From assembly GCA_963971535.1 (NCBI GenBank), contig OZ020589.1, forward strand, positions 97,712,384-97,776,383: DNA of 64,000 nt, written 5' to 3'. A program made the position numbers and the translations under genes. Below, piece after piece: positions 1 to 10,724 of this stretch; the first letter of the stretch is position 1, and each line of letters begins with the position of its first letter. Source of the DNA: Notolepis coatsorum (Eukaryota > Chordata > Actinopteri > Aulopiformes > Paralepididae). Below the pieces are notes generated by a model. The model was not told the DNA's origin and made no database searches. It saw only the letters and a list, made by a program, of their open reading frames with translations.

Positions 1-1171
1 TAGGAATCTGGCTACCGCACCACTAACGGTACTATTTGTTCATAGTGCGTATATATACTGCGCTACTAAAGTAGGACTTCCTTTTTAGTCCAGTTTCTTA
101 CCCTCCAATAGAGTGACAGACGTAAAGCCTCCCCGCGACGCCACGTGTGGGAGTAAGGCCAAGTTCGGCCTACCATCGGTATTGAGACATCGTGTATATT
201 AATATTTGAATAGTCATATTTGGCACTATATCGTCGAGTTGGACGTAGTCTATTAAGCTAATAATAGTCTATTCATGTGTAGTGCTTCGTGCGGTGAGAA
301 TACTATCGTAGTCAGTACCCCATCGTTTCGGGCAGAGAACTGGCTGCTTATCCAGGATGGTCGACCCCATGTGAGACTGCATCCGAGGAGCCCCAGAGCC
401 GACGAGCGAGTGGACCTGCATACCGGATTATTCTACCGACGACAGCCCGCCTTCCCAGGCACGGATTATGCTTTGTGTACAGTGATTATTCCATGGATAA
501 AGACCCCCGACACTGCCGTGTGTTGGAACCCCCCCCCCCTGGAGAGGACGCAAGGTGAGGAGACGCTCTGCAAGACGAGGTCGCTTCACGTCTCTCCCCC
601 GTGGACCGGAGAGAGCCGGCTCACAGAGAGTCCACCTGCTTTCATCTGTGGTCCAAGGATCGCTGGCGCACCGAGCTGCACAACTGTGGGTTCACCCAGG
701 ATACCCTTGGCCGGACGAGGCAGCCAGACTCTACCCCCCCCCCCCTCCTACTCCTGTTGCCTTACAAGCGACCGGATTAACCCCCCTAGTGTATCCAGTC
801 TTATAATCATTAAAGTATCATTGCTGTTATTCCTTAACTATTCCAGGTCGTATATTTACCACCTGCGCCATCAGAGATTGGACATTCTCTATTGATATAC
901 CGACGAATACTCTTTGCCATAAAAGTGCATACTATTTCAATTCATAAATGTAATTAAGTGATTAAGTGCTTGCTCTACACACCATTGCTGTGTAGGAATA
1001 AATACATACTTCGACTTCGTACATTTGTGTTGGATCCGTTTCATCTACGTGAGAGTGTTTATCATAATATATTTATGCCGAGTACTGGGTGGCCGAATAT
1101 TAAGTACAAAGGTAGTGGTAGTAAGTATCATATCTAGTAATACAGTCAGGGAATTGTACCCCTCAGTTACA
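1..1171 (+). repeat. BEL/Pao LTR, partial (left end outside window)
   Basis: This is the reverse complement of the two LTRs at 9185-10616 and 15812-17243, and it ends in the same TG/CA-type terminus (CA at 1170-1171). About 1.17 of 1.43 kb is visible. It differs from the other two at many positions, so it comes from a separate, older insertion. The tRNA-Tyr primer site that follows the 5' LTR of the other copy is absent after 1171. This is therefore a 3' LTR or a solo LTR. The reading frames inside it are not considered genes. Confidence 0.85.
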
Positions 1172-1208
1172 ACCGCCGTGGAAAGTTGAGATTATATGGA
1201 ATTTACCG

Positions 1209-2099
1209 ATGGGAAGGGGCCAAACAAACAAAAAGGCAACCGCAGCTGGCAAACGACAAACAATGGCCACTACGAGAAAAGCAGCAGCAGCCCAAACATC
1301 TGACGACACTGCCAGCGCTGCTATTCTGGCTGCAATTGAAAGCCAGGGTAAGAGTCTGAAGAAAGCGATGGACGAGACCCGAGTCTCTATCACATCCCGT
1401 TTGGACAAGTTTGAAGCCACTTTGGTATCCCTGCAGTCCGAGCAGAACAGCGTGAAGCAGCTAGTGACGGGGATAGAAGTGACGGTGAACGACCACGACG
1501 CGCGTCTGAAACTCCTGGAAGAATCCCAAAAATCCTTACGGAAGGAAAACACAGAACTCCGGGCTAAGCTCAACGACTTAGAGGGCCGGTCCCGCCGGCT
1601 GAACCTCAAATTCGTGGGAATCAAAGAGGGCGAGGAGAAGGGAAGGCCTACTGACTTTGTGACCGAGTTGGTCTCGCAACTACTTGGCAGTGAAAACTTC
1701 ACCAAGCCAATTAAAGTGGACAGAGCCCATCGTATCCTGTTAGCCAAGCCCGCTGAGGGGGAGAAACCACGCACCATTATCGCCAAGATGCACCACGACA
1801 AAGACAAGGACCGGGTCCTGCGTCTCAGCCGCGAGCACGGTCCTCTTTACTACAAAGGATCCAGAGTGTATATTTTTCCTGATTATACAGCGGACGTGAT
1901 GACCCAGCGCAGAGCCTTCAGTGATGTGATGAAGACCCTCCGAGAGGCAAATGTGAAATACAGCCTACGCTTCCCAGCCAAGTTGCGCGTCGAGCACAAC
2001 TCTACTGTCACAATGTTTGGCACCCCGGAGGAGGCTGTGCGCTTTTCCAAGACTCTCTCAACTGATGGACCTGGTCCCATGCTGGCGGTCTCAAGCTGA
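1209..2099 (+). CDS. LINE ORF1p-like RNA-binding protein
   Basis: A 296-residue protein. Residues about 1-35 are basic and rich in Lys, Ala and Thr. Residues about 40-135 have the heptad spacing of a coiled coil (trimerisation in L1 ORF1p). The RRM-like core begins at 'DLEGRSRRLNLKFVGIKEG' (about residue 125), a signature of L1/Tx1 ORF1p, and a basic C-terminal domain follows. It should bind LINE RNA and act as a nucleic-acid chaperone in the ribonucleoprotein particle. The start at 1209 is the first ATG after the LTR. The same signature recurs in the second LINE at 35268-38100, but the two proteins are clearly different lineages. Confidence 0.8.
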   Translation: MGRGQTNKKATAAGKRQTMATTRKAAAAQTSDDTASAAILAAIESQGKSLKKAMDETRVSITSRLDKFEATLVSLQSEQNSVKQLVTGIEVTVNDHDARLKLLEESQKSLRKENTELRAKLNDLEGRSRRLNLKFVGIKEGEEKGRPTDFVTELVSQLLGSENFTKPIKVDRAHRILLAKPAEGEKPRTIIAKMHHDKDKDRVLRLSREHGPLYYKGSRVYIFPDYTADVMTQRRAFSDVMKTLREANVKYSLRFPAKLRVEHNSTVTMFGTPEEAVRFSKTLSTDGPGPMLAVSS

Positions 2100-2446
2100 C
2101 TGTATATTTATAAACTGATTTGTTGACTATTCAACATAAAACACGTGTGAACACTTTATTATTTTTCATCCACTGAGTTGTGGAGGGACAGCTGTCTAGG
2201 TATTGGTAACTATAACGTTAACCGGTGCAATGCGATGCCTATTCTTTTGCCCAGCTGTCTTCGTGAGTATATGGGGATTTTGCCGTTCAGTTTTGGTAAG
2301 CGGCGGTGGGGGGGTGGGGGGGTTTATTGTGTTGCCAGTCCTTATTGTTATATTTTTGTATCTGAAGTCTCTTTCAAGAAGGTGGATGATCAATGGATTA
2401 AAATGTACTTCATATACCATGCTGTTTGTATTAAGATTGTTATCAC

Positions 2447-5400
2447 TTGGTCGTGATGACGCAAGGGGTTAATATATCGGGGGGTGAGAAGCCTATTACG
2501 ATGGTGTCATGGAACACTAAAGGATTGGGTAGTGCAGTTAAAAGGGGAAAAGTATTTGCTCATTTGAAAACATTGTCTGCAGATATTATATTTTTACAAG
2601 AGACCCATATAGCTCCAACGGAACAGAGGCGCCTGAGGAAGCACTGGGTGTCACAAGTGTACCCCGGAGGCAGATATGTCATGGTGTCTGGTAGCATTAA
2701 TTCACTACCAATAACATGCCTGAATATTTATGGTCCTAACATTGACGACCCAAGCTTTTTTCGTAAAATATTTGACATAATCCCTGATCTGAATACCACC
2801 AACTTGATTTTAGGTGGAGATTTTAATTGCTATCTAGATCCCTATCTTGATCGTACGTCCACTCGTCCGCCTCCGACCATTAATTCCGTTGGAGTACTAA
2901 ACAATTTAATGCGTTCTATGAACATAGTTGACATATGGAGATTGCAGCACCCTACAGACAGGGATTATTCTTTCTTTTCCCACGTCCACAAATCGTATAC
3001 AAGAATAGATTATTTTCTTGTCGATGCTAAATTTATATCTAGTGTGCTGCAAACTAAATATCATAGCATCCTTATTTCAGATCATGCGCCAATCACTATG
3101 TTGGTAAAGCTGGCACTGCCACAGACGCGATACAGTTGGCGCTTCAACCCCTCTTTGCTCTCGGAGAAAGCATTTCGCGATCAAATGAGATCTCGACTCA
3201 TTGAGTTTATGGAGACTAATGATACCGGTGATGTCTCCGACGCTACACTATGGGAGTCTCTTAAGGTGGTATTGAGAGGGCACATTATATCTTATGAAGC
3301 CTTTGGAAAGAGAGAAAGACGTAAGCGCCTGGCTGAGATTGAGGCACGGCTCCCCTCGCTGGAGCAGGTTTACAGACTATCACAATCCCAAATGGACTTA
3401 AATAACATTTTAAAATTGAAGTATGAATACAATTCTATTCTGGGCAAGCAGGTTAGTACCCTCCTCCTTAAACTCAGACAGAAGCACTTTGAACTAAGTG
3501 ATAAACCAGACAGACTGTTGGCTAGGCAGCTGAGGGGTGTACAGGCCAGCCAGGCAATTCATAGTATCAAATCTATATCGGGCAGCTTGCTGACTAACCC
3601 TAAAGACATAAATGACCGTTTTAAAGAATTTTATACTGGCCTTTATACCTCTAGATGCCATGCCCCAGACTCTGAGGTTGAGAGCTTCCTGGACAATATT
3701 GATATGCCAGTGCTTAGTGATAAGGCAAGGGATGAGCTAGATGCTGATTTCAGCCTGCAGGAAATAACAAGTGCAATAAAGTCTTTCCCTAGCGGGAAGG
3801 CCGCTGGCCCGGATGGGTATGGGGCGGAGTTTTATAAAACTTACAGTGACATTTTGGCCCCTCTACTTCTTAGAATGATTCAACATTCTATCACTAATAA
3901 TGTCTTCCCTGACTCCCTCTACGAAGCAAATGTGTGCCTTTTACTCAAGAAAGGTAGGGATGGGACTGATCCAGCAGGGTTCCGGCCTATAAGTTTGTTA
4001 AATTTTGACCAAAAGACAGTTGCCAAGGTGTTGGCCACTAGGTTGGCTCAGCATGTCGGATCTCTCGTCCACTCCGACCAAACGGGATTCATTCCTGGCA
4101 GGCTTGCTTTTTCTAATATTCGGAAATTACTAAACATATTGTACTCTAACCAAAGAAAGGACACTAAGCCGGCGATCATATCACTTGACGCTGAAAAGGC
4201 ATTCGACCAGATCGAATGGAAATATATGTTCAGTGTCCTCCAGCGCTTTGGTTTCGGTGACAGGTTTCGTTCTCTTATTGGAATGTTGTATGCTCATCCC
4301 AGAGCTTCCATTCTTACCAATTCTGATAGATCTGACTCCTTCCCACTCCATCGCGGCACCCGACAAGGATGTTGTATTAGTCCCTTACTGTTCAATTTAG
4401 CCCTCGAACCCCTGGCTATTAGTATCAGGAGTCATCCCAACATCACAGGAATAAAGTTGGGAAAGCATGAGAGCCGTATTTCGCTATATGCGGATGATGT
4501 GGTCCTGTATCTTGCTGATCCTGCCTCCTCCGTCCCATGTCTCCTAGATTTAATCAGGCAGTTTGGTACTTTCTCTGGTTACTCCATTAACTGGGAGAAA
4601 AGTGTGTTCATGCCCATCTCAGGGAGCCTAGACTCTTCCTTTACTGACAGCTTACCCTTTAAAATAGAATATGACCACTTCACCTATCTGGGAGTAGTTA
4701 TACCAAAGGATCCCAAACTCCTATTTAAACTGAACTTTGGTGAAATGGTCTCAAAATTGAAGAAAAATATGGAGAGGTGGAGAATTTTGCCAGTGTCTTT
4801 GGTGGGGCGTGTGAATGTCATAAAAATGGTGGTTCTCCCCAGGTTCCTTTATCTTTTTCAGAGCGTGCCTATTTTTTTGACTGCCTCTTTCTTTAAACAG
4901 ATAGACACTATACTTCTGCCATTTGTCTGGGGCTATAAAGCACATCGTATTTCAAAAGCACACTTGCAGAAGCCAAAGCATATGGGGGGGCTGGCCCTGC
5001 CGGTATTCCAGCACTACTACTGGGCTGCTAATGCAAGGGCCATGACCTTCTGGCAAGATTACTTCATAGGTGATGCTACAGTAGCCATGGACGCCCCCAG
5101 GTGGCTAGACATGGAGGCGCATGTGAACCTAAAAAGCTCTCTTCCTGCAATGTTATTTTCTAAGTGTGATACGATTAATAAAATGGCTCTCAACAATTTT
5201 ATCCTTCGGAACTCACTGAGAATATTGAGTCAAATCAAAAAGGTTTTCAAAGTACCTTCAACCTCGGCATATGCTCCAATATGTGATAACCATAATTTTC
5301 CCCCTGGTCAATCTGATATTGTTTTTTCATTATGGAAGGGAAAGGGACTGGCCACTATTAAAGATCTATATGTTGATCGTCACTTTGCCTCATTTAACGA

Positions 5401-6187
5401 ACTTAAGTCTAAGTTTAATCTCACAAGCTCACACTTCTTTCGTTACCTGCAGGTTAGAAATTATGTCTGCAGTAATATCCCAGACTTTGAGACATGTCCT
5501 GCTGACTACCAGTTTTATAATCTCATGAGCCGATCACCAGTTTCAAAACACCTGATATCTGATTTTGTTTCATATTTCTCTGTCCAATCTATGGCTTCCT
5601 CCGACCACATTAAAGATGTATGGTCCACAGAGCTTAGTATGGACATCTCTGATGAGATGTGGGAGGAGGGGCTTAGCAGGATACATAAATGTTCTATTAA
5701 TGCCAGAGTCCAACTTATACAGTTTAAGGTCATTCACAGACTACATTACTCTAAAACCAAACTGCATAGAATCTATCCCTCTGTATCGCCTATCTGTGAT
5801 CGTTGCATGTCCGCAGAGGGTAATCTTTCACATATGTTTTGGTTTTGTCCCAAGCTATTTAAGTACTGGGTAGATATTTTTGACTGGTATACCAAGGCGT
5901 ACAAAAGAGAGATTGCCCCAGACTGCCTTCTAGCTTTACTCGGCTGTTCAGCTAACACTGCAGAATTACCTTACAATGAGCAGGAGGCCCTGATGTTTGG
6001 TATGGCTGTGGCCAAAAGAATTATCCTGAAGGAATGGAAAGACACGTCGTCTCCAAATTTTAAAAGGTGGCTCACTGAGATGGTCTCCTCTCTGCAGCTG
6101 GAAAGCATTCGTCACAGTAGGTCTGAGACCTTGAACAAATTTGAAATGATATGGGGTCCCTTTTTGGAATGCTTAGCTAGAACATAA
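2447..6187 (+). CDS. LINE ORF2p: endonuclease and reverse transcriptase
   Basis: A 1246-residue ORF2. The N-terminal APE endonuclease shows SWNTKG (about residue 22), QETH (about 52), GGDFN and SDHAP. The segment that normally lies between the 'HWV' helix and 'GRYVMVSG' is shorter by roughly 30 residues compared with the family. It looks like an in-frame deletion and probably kills nicking. The reverse transcriptase follows: SGKAAGPDGY, PISLLNFDQK, TGFIPGR, DAEKAFDQIEW, GTRQGCCISP and the catalytic YADD (about residue 681). The C-terminal region has a C-x2-C...H...C finger (PICDRC...SHMFWFC, about 1120-1140). The protein would make cDNA at a nicked chromosomal site. The ATG at 2447 is a convenient start; MVSWNTKG lies about 20 residues downstream. 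Reading frames on the other strand are shadows. Confidence 0.85.
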   Translation: MVVMTQGVNISGGEKPITMVSWNTKGLGSAVKRGKVFAHLKTLSADIIFLQETHIAPTEQRRLRKHWVSQVYPGGRYVMVSGSINSLPITCLNIYGPNIDDPSFFRKIFDIIPDLNTTNLILGGDFNCYLDPYLDRTSTRPPPTINSVGVLNNLMRSMNIVDIWRLQHPTDRDYSFFSHVHKSYTRIDYFLVDAKFISSVLQTKYHSILISDHAPITMLVKLALPQTRYSWRFNPSLLSEKAFRDQMRSRLIEFMETNDTGDVSDATLWESLKVVLRGHIISYEAFGKRERRKRLAEIEARLPSLEQVYRLSQSQMDLNNILKLKYEYNSILGKQVSTLLLKLRQKHFELSDKPDRLLARQLRGVQASQAIHSIKSISGSLLTNPKDINDRFKEFYTGLYTSRCHAPDSEVESFLDNIDMPVLSDKARDELDADFSLQEITSAIKSFPSGKAAGPDGYGAEFYKTYSDILAPLLLRMIQHSITNNVFPDSLYEANVCLLLKKGRDGTDPAGFRPISLLNFDQKTVAKVLATRLAQHVGSLVHSDQTGFIPGRLAFSNIRKLLNILYSNQRKDTKPAIISLDAEKAFDQIEWKYMFSVLQRFGFGDRFRSLIGMLYAHPRASILTNSDRSDSFPLHRGTRQGCCISPLLFNLALEPLAISIRSHPNITGIKLGKHESRISLYADDVVLYLADPASSVPCLLDLIRQFGTFSGYSINWEKSVFMPISGSLDSSFTDSLPFKIEYDHFTYLGVVIPKDPKLLFKLNFGEMVSKLKKNMERWRILPVSLVGRVNVIKMVVLPRFLYLFQSVPIFLTASFFKQIDTILLPFVWGYKAHRISKAHLQKPKHMGGLALPVFQHYYWAANARAMTFWQDYFIGDATVAMDAPRWLDMEAHVNLKSSLPAMLFSKCDTINKMALNNFILRNSLRILSQIKKVFKVPSTSAYAPICDNHNFPPGQSDIVFSLWKGKGLATIKDLYVDRHFASFNELKSKFNLTSSHFFRYLQVRNYVCSNIPDFETCPADYQFYNLMSRSPVSKHLISDFVSYFSVQSMASSDHIKDVWSTELSMDISDEMWEEGLSRIHKCSINARVQLIQFKVIHRLHYSKTKLHRIYPSVSPICDRCMSAEGNLSHMFWFCPKLFKYWVDIFDWYTKAYKREIAPDCLLALLGCSANTAELPYNEQEALMFGMAVAKRIILKEWKDTSSPNFKRWLTEMVSSLQLESIRHSRSETLNKFEMIWGPFLECLART

Positions 6188-6245
6188 GTGCTTCTCAATG
6201 TCCTCCTGTGTATTTTCTGTACTATGTATTGACAACACTACTATG

Positions 6246-6292
6246 TATGTGTGTATATATATATGTATATATATATGTATGTGTATATATGT
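6246..6292. repeat. AT-rich microsatellite in LINE 3' region
   Basis: Imperfect alternation of TATA, TGTG and ATAT in the 3' untranslated part of the LINE, about 60 bp after its ORF2 stop. Confidence 0.7.
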
Positions 6293-6680
6293 CAGAGAAT
6301 CAGCCCCTTGCGTCCTTAGTGTATAGCATTTGACATGGTGTATGTTTGTTCATTGATGTGACAGTGTCTGGCAACATACTGTTTGTGTTCTTTTTATTTA
6401 TTTTTTATTTTCTTTGTGTTTGTGATTTGTCTTGATGTATGTTTGTGAAACTATAAAAGCTGAAAATAAAATATTATAAAGAAAGGATACAACAAGACAA
6501 GGACACTAGACTAATAGGCAGGTACATTACAGATTACATGAGACAAGGTTGTGAGCCAGGCAGAGGCTATGACATGTGATGGAATGAAAATGAACGATGA
6601 CAATAACATAGTCCAGAACGGCGTAGTACCGCCGATGAGCACACGATGGTGCCAGAGGATAAATGTTCAAAAAGTTCAGA

Positions 6681-8996
6681 TTATGACAGTACCCCCCCTC
6701 CCCCCCCCCGAAGGGGCGGCTCCCAGATGACCCACAAGATCGACCAGGAACAGGCAGGGCGAAGGGCAGAGACCCCGGAAAAAACTGGGGACGAGGACAC
6801 GGAAAACTGGAGCAGGGGGGCCGGGGAACAGGACCAGAGGGGAGCCCAGAGAAGGGCGCACAGGGCACGGGACCAGGGGCACTGGAGAGGGGGACAGAGG
6901 CCCGGAGAGGAGGGACAAAGACGGGGACAGAGGCCCGGAGAGGGGGGCTGGAGACAGGGACAGAGGCCCGGAGAGGGGGGCTGGAGACGGGGACAGAGGC
7001 CCGGTGAGGGGGGCTGGAGACGGGGACAGAGGCCCGGAGAGGGAGGCTGGAGACGGGGACAAAGGCCCGGTGAGGGGGGCTGGAGACGGGGACAGAGGCC
7101 TGGTGAGGGGGGCTGGAGACGGGGACAGAGGCCCGACGGAGGAGGCCGGACAGGGGGACAGAGGCCTGGTGAGGGGGCCCGGAACAAAGGAGCAAGGGCG
7201 ACAACTCCGGAGCAGGGCCCCGGACGGGGGCCACTCCAGGTGCAGACCTCGGGACCGAACCAGGGGGCCCGGAGAAGAGGGGCGAAGGCGACGACCCCGG
7301 AGCAGGACCCCGGATGGGGGCCACTCCAGGTGCAGACCTCGGGACCGAACCAGGGGGCCCGGAGAAGAGGGGCGAAGGCGACAACCCCGGAGTAGGACCC
7401 CGGACGGGGGACACTCCCTCCAGGTGCAGATCTCGGGACCGGGCGCAGGACCCCGGATGGGGGTCCCTCCCGGCGCAGACCTCGGTGCAGACCTCGGCGT
7501 TGACCACGGGGCAGACCATGGCGTAGACCACGGCGCAGGGCTGGGCCAGACGAGGAGCTGGGACCAAACGAGGAGCCGGGACCAGACGAAGAGCCGGGAC
7601 CAGACGAGGAGCCGGGACCAGACGAGGAGCCTGGACCAGACGAGGAGCCGGGACCAGACGAGGCGCCGGGACCAGACGAGAAGCCAGAGGCAGGCGACTC
7701 CCCGGGGACAGGAGCAGGAGCACGACCCGGACTAGACGTCGGGGTCTCCCCGGGAGCCGGAGGAGGAACAGGGGCAGCTAGAGCTACTCTAGCAGGGGCT
7801 AAACTGGCAGTAGAGACTGGGTTAGCTACCTGGGTAGTGCTAGCTGCAGGACCTGTGCTAGCTGCTAGGGCTACACTAGCGGGGGCTAGGCTGGCAGTAA
7901 CGGCTGGGTTAGCTGCCCTGGCGGTGCTAGCTGCAGGGCCTGTACAAGCTGCGGAGGGTGCACTAGCCGAGAGGGCTTGGGTGCTAGCTGTAGGTGCTAC
8001 ACTAGCCGGCGGGGCTAAGGCGCTAGCAGTAGGAACTCTAGCGTGTGGAACTGAGGGACTAGGCGTAGGAACCCTAGCAGACGGGACTGAAACGCTAGCA
8101 GCAGGAGCTCTAGCGGACAAGACTAAGAGGCTAGCAGCAGGGGCTCTAGCGGACGAGACTGATGTGCTAGCAGCAGGGGCTCTAGTGGATGAGACAGAGG
8201 TGCTAGCAGCAGGGGCTCTAGTGGACATGGCCAAAAGGCTAGCAGCAGGGGCTCTAGCGCACGAGACAGAGGTGCTAGCAGCAGGGGCTCTAGCAGACGT
8301 GACCAAAAGGCTAGCAGCAGGGGCTCTAGCAGACGAGACTGAGGTGCTAGCTGCAGGGGCTCTAGCAGACGAGACAGAGGTGGTAGCTACAGAGGCTACA
8401 TAGGCAATCTGGAGTAAGCTAGCAGGGGCTAAGCTAGCAGTGGGGGCTGTGCGAGTAGCCTGGGCTGAACTAGCTGATGGGGCTACTCTAGCAGCTGAGA
8501 CCATGCTAGTCTTCTTAGGTTTGCTAGCCTTCTGAGACTTGCTAGCAGTGCATGCTACGCTAGCAGGCGGGGCTCTAGCGGACTGGATTGAGGCGGTAGC
8601 TACAGAGGCTACACTAGCGGCAGGGGCTATGCTAACCACGGAGGCCATGCCGGCCGAAGGGGCGGTCCCAGCATCTGAGGCTACGTTAGCTATAGGGCCT
8701 GTGCACGCGAGGGCAGCTAGGTAGGTAGCTACTGCAGAGGCTGCTCTATCACCAAAGGTTCTCCCAGCTGCAGAAGCCTCACTAGCAGTAGCAGGAGGGG
8801 CTAAGCTAGTGGTAAAGAACGAGCCTACACTGAGTCTCCTAACAGAAGAAACCATAGACTTAGCTGTGGGGACAGAGGTTCTGCTAGCTGCACTAGCTAC
8901 GGGGGCTAGGCTAGCGGCTGTGCTAGTAGCCTGGGATGTGTTAGCAGAGAGAGCTAAGGGGGTAGCTGTCGAAGCTACATTGGCTAAGCTAACCAC
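6681..8996 (-). CDS. Doubtful repetitive reading frame, Ala/Ser/Pro-rich
   Basis: An uninterrupted frame of 771 codons covering all four minisatellite modules. Its first half is about 12-residue Ala/Ser/Val repeats (e.g. SVSSARAPAAST). Ser-Gly-Pro hexamers follow, then 30-residue blocks and 11-residue LCPRLQPPSPG repeats. No signal peptide, transmembrane helix or known domain was seen. The frame stays open largely because every unit length is divisible by three and the DNA is GC-rich, and other frames are also long. It could be a repetitive protein, but a chance frame in a satellite is at least as likely. Confidence 0.15.
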   Translation of the reverse strand: MVSLANVASTATPLALSANTSQATSTAASLAPVASAASRTSVPTAKSMVSSVRRLSVGSFFTTSLAPPATASEASAAGRTFGDRAASAVATYLAALACTGPIANVASDAGTAPSAGMASVVSIAPAASVASVATASIQSARAPPASVACTASKSQKASKPKKTSMVSAARVAPSASSAQATRTAPTASLAPASLLQIAYVASVATTSVSSARAPAASTSVSSARAPAASLLVTSARAPAASTSVSCARAPAASLLAMSTRAPAASTSVSSTRAPAASTSVSSARAPAASLLVLSARAPAASVSVPSARVPTPSPSVPHARVPTASALAPPASVAPTASTQALSASAPSAACTGPAASTARAANPAVTASLAPASVALAASTGPAASTTQVANPVSTASLAPARVALAAPVPPPAPGETPTSSPGRAPAPVPGESPASGFSSGPGASSGPGSSSGPGSSSGPGSSSGPGSSSGPGSSFGPSSSSGPALRRGLRHGLPRGQRRGLHRGLRREGPPSGVLRPVPRSAPGGSVPRPGSYSGVVAFAPLLRAPWFGPEVCTWSGPHPGSCSGVVAFAPLLRAPWFGPEVCTWSGPRPGPCSGVVALAPLFRAPSPGLCPPVRPPPSGLCPRLQPPSPGLCPRLQPPSPGLCPRLQPPSPGLCPRLQPPSPGLCPRLQPPSPGLCPCLQPPSPGLCPRLCPSSPGLCPPLQCPWSRALCALLWAPLWSCSPAPLLQFSVSSSPVFSGVSALRPACSWSILWVIWEPPLRGGGGGVLS

Positions 8997-9179
8997 AGGG
9001 GCCTTGCCGGCCGACGGGGCGGTCCCAGCATCAGAGGCCTTGTTAGCTATAGGGCCTGTGTTAGTTGAGAGAGCTAAGGGGTAGCTGCCGAAGCTACATT
9101 GGCTACAGAGGCTAAGCTAACCACAGGGGCCTTGCCGGCGACGGGCGGTCCCAGCATCAGACGCTTTGTTAGCTATAGG

Positions 9180-9184
9180 GCCTG
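9180..9184. repeat. Target-site duplication GCCTG (left)
   Basis: A 5-bp direct repeat flanking the BEL/Pao element; the partner is at 17244-17248. A 5-bp duplication fits the family. Confidence 0.9.
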
Positions 9185-10616
9185 TGTAACTGAGGGGTAC
9201 AATTCCCTGACTGTATTACTAGATATGATACTTACTACCACTACCTTTGTACTTAATATTCGGCCACCCAGTACTCGGCATAAATATATTATGATGAACA
9301 CTGTCACGTAGATGAAACGGATCCAACACAAATGTACGAATTAGAAATAGGTCTTTATTTCTACACAGCGATGGTGTGTAGAGCAAGCACTTAATCAAAT
9401 CAATCACATTTATGAATGGGAATTAGTATGCACTTTTATGGCAAGAGTATTCGTCGGTATATCAATAGAGAATGTCCAATCTCTGAAGGCGCAGGTGGTA
9501 CATATACGACCTGGAATAGTTTAAGGAATAACAGCAATGATACTTTAATGATTATAGACTGGATACACTAGGGGGGGTTAATCCGGTCGCTTGTAAGCCG
9601 ACAGGAGTAGGAAGGGGGGGGGGTAGAATCCGGCTGCCTCATCCGGCCAAGGGTATCCCAGGTGAACCCACTGTAGTGCCGTTCAATGCGCCGGCGATCC
9701 TTGGACCACAGATGAAAGCAGATGGACTCTTTGTGGGCCGGCGTCCTCCGGTCCACGGAGGAGAGACGTGAAGCGACCTCGTCTTGCAGAGCGTCTCCTC
9801 ACCTTGCGTCCTCTCCAGGGGGGGGGTTCCAACACACGGCAGTGTCGGGGGTCTTTATCCATGGAATAATCAACGTATACAAAGCATAATCCGTGCCGGG
9901 GAAGGCGGGCTGTCGTCGGTAGAATAATCCGGTATACAGGTCCACTCGCTCGTCGGCTCTGGGGCTCCTCGGGTGCAATCTCACATGGGGTCGATCATCC
10001 TGGTTAAGCAGCCAGTTCTCTGCCCGAAACGATGGGGTACTGACTACGGTAGTATTCTCACCGCACGAAGCACTATATATTAACAGACTATTATTAGCTT
10101 AATAGACTACATCCAACTCGACGATATAGTGCCAAATATGACTATTCAAATATTAATATACACGATGTCTCAATACCGATGGTAGGCGAACTTGGCCTTA
10201 CTCCCACACGTGGCGTCGCGGGGAGGCTTTACGTTTGTGACTCTATTGGAGGGTAAGAAACTGGACTGAAAAGGAAGTCCTACTTTAGTAGCGCAGTATA
10301 TATACGCACTATGAACAAATAGTCCCATTAGTGGTGCGGTAGCCAGATTCCTACGCGGAACTAGGACTTGTTCGTACATGTTGAGCGGTACGTTTGAACT
10401 GGGTCTGAGGGGTATGGCAGCCTGGCACCAAGGTCTCGACCAATAGTAGAATGGAGACTATTATGGGATGTTCAGTAGGCTAGAATGGATATTCAATGCA
10501 TATTGTACAAGGAATATACAAGGGATATCAGGGAATATTAGAGAATATACAAATACAATTAAATATATATATATAAATAAATATATATATTCGGTTTAAT
10601 CTGGCCCTTCACAACA
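9185..10616 (-). repeat. BEL/Pao 3' LTR
   Basis: Begins TGTAAC and ends ACAACA on the plus strand (TG...CA). Its length equals that of the partner at 15812-17243, and it is almost identical to it. Confidence 0.92.
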
Positions 10617-10629
10617 GCCACCCCCTGAT
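10617..10629 (-). promoter_or_regulatory. Polypurine tract next to 3' LTR
   Basis: On the minus strand the bases just before the 3' LTR are CAGGGGGTGGC-like, which is the expected plus-strand primer of an LTR element. Confidence 0.6.
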
Positions 10630-10724
10630 TGGTCCCAGACCTAATCAGTTAAACAGAGACAGATTAATCGCGTTGTCTATTTACACATAAGGGTTTGCTG
10701 TAGGGGTCAGTCAACTTCACAAAG

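Larger units (their letters stand above)
1172..6485 (+). mobile_element. Tx1/L1-like LINE, two long ORFs
   Basis: A non-LTR retrotransposon with an L1-type ORF1 (coiled coil plus RNA-binding domain) and an ORF2 with APE endonuclease, reverse transcriptase and a C-terminal CCHC-like finger. Both frames are open, so the copy is fairly young. Only about 37 bp separate the upstream LTR end from ORF1, so the 5' UTR is short or was lost. The inter-ORF space (2100-2446) contains a G-rich run near 2304-2322. The 3' end is an A-rich tail near 6465-6485. No target-site duplication was recognised. Confidence 0.8.
6486..9184. repeat. GC-rich modular minisatellite block
   Basis: Four consecutive tandem arrays with different units. 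A 33-bp unit (about 6880-7165, core ggctggagacggggacag) is followed by a 90-bp unit (about 7165-7440), an 18-bp unit (about 7550-7700, gagccgggaccagacgag) and a degenerate 36-bp unit (about 7780-9184, core gctagcagcaggggctctag). It is bounded on the left by the LINE and cut at 9184/17249 by the BEL/Pao element. The 36-bp family resumes for about 150 bp at 17249. The 200 bp before the arrays (6486-6690) end in a C/G-run and hold no recognisable gene. Whether this is a host gene, a transposon interior or pure satellite is not settled. Confidence 0.75.

Noticed and set aside
275-895. 206-codon frame in the first LTR
   Set aside because: Lies entirely in LTR sequence, has no domain, and is disrupted in the two other LTR copies.
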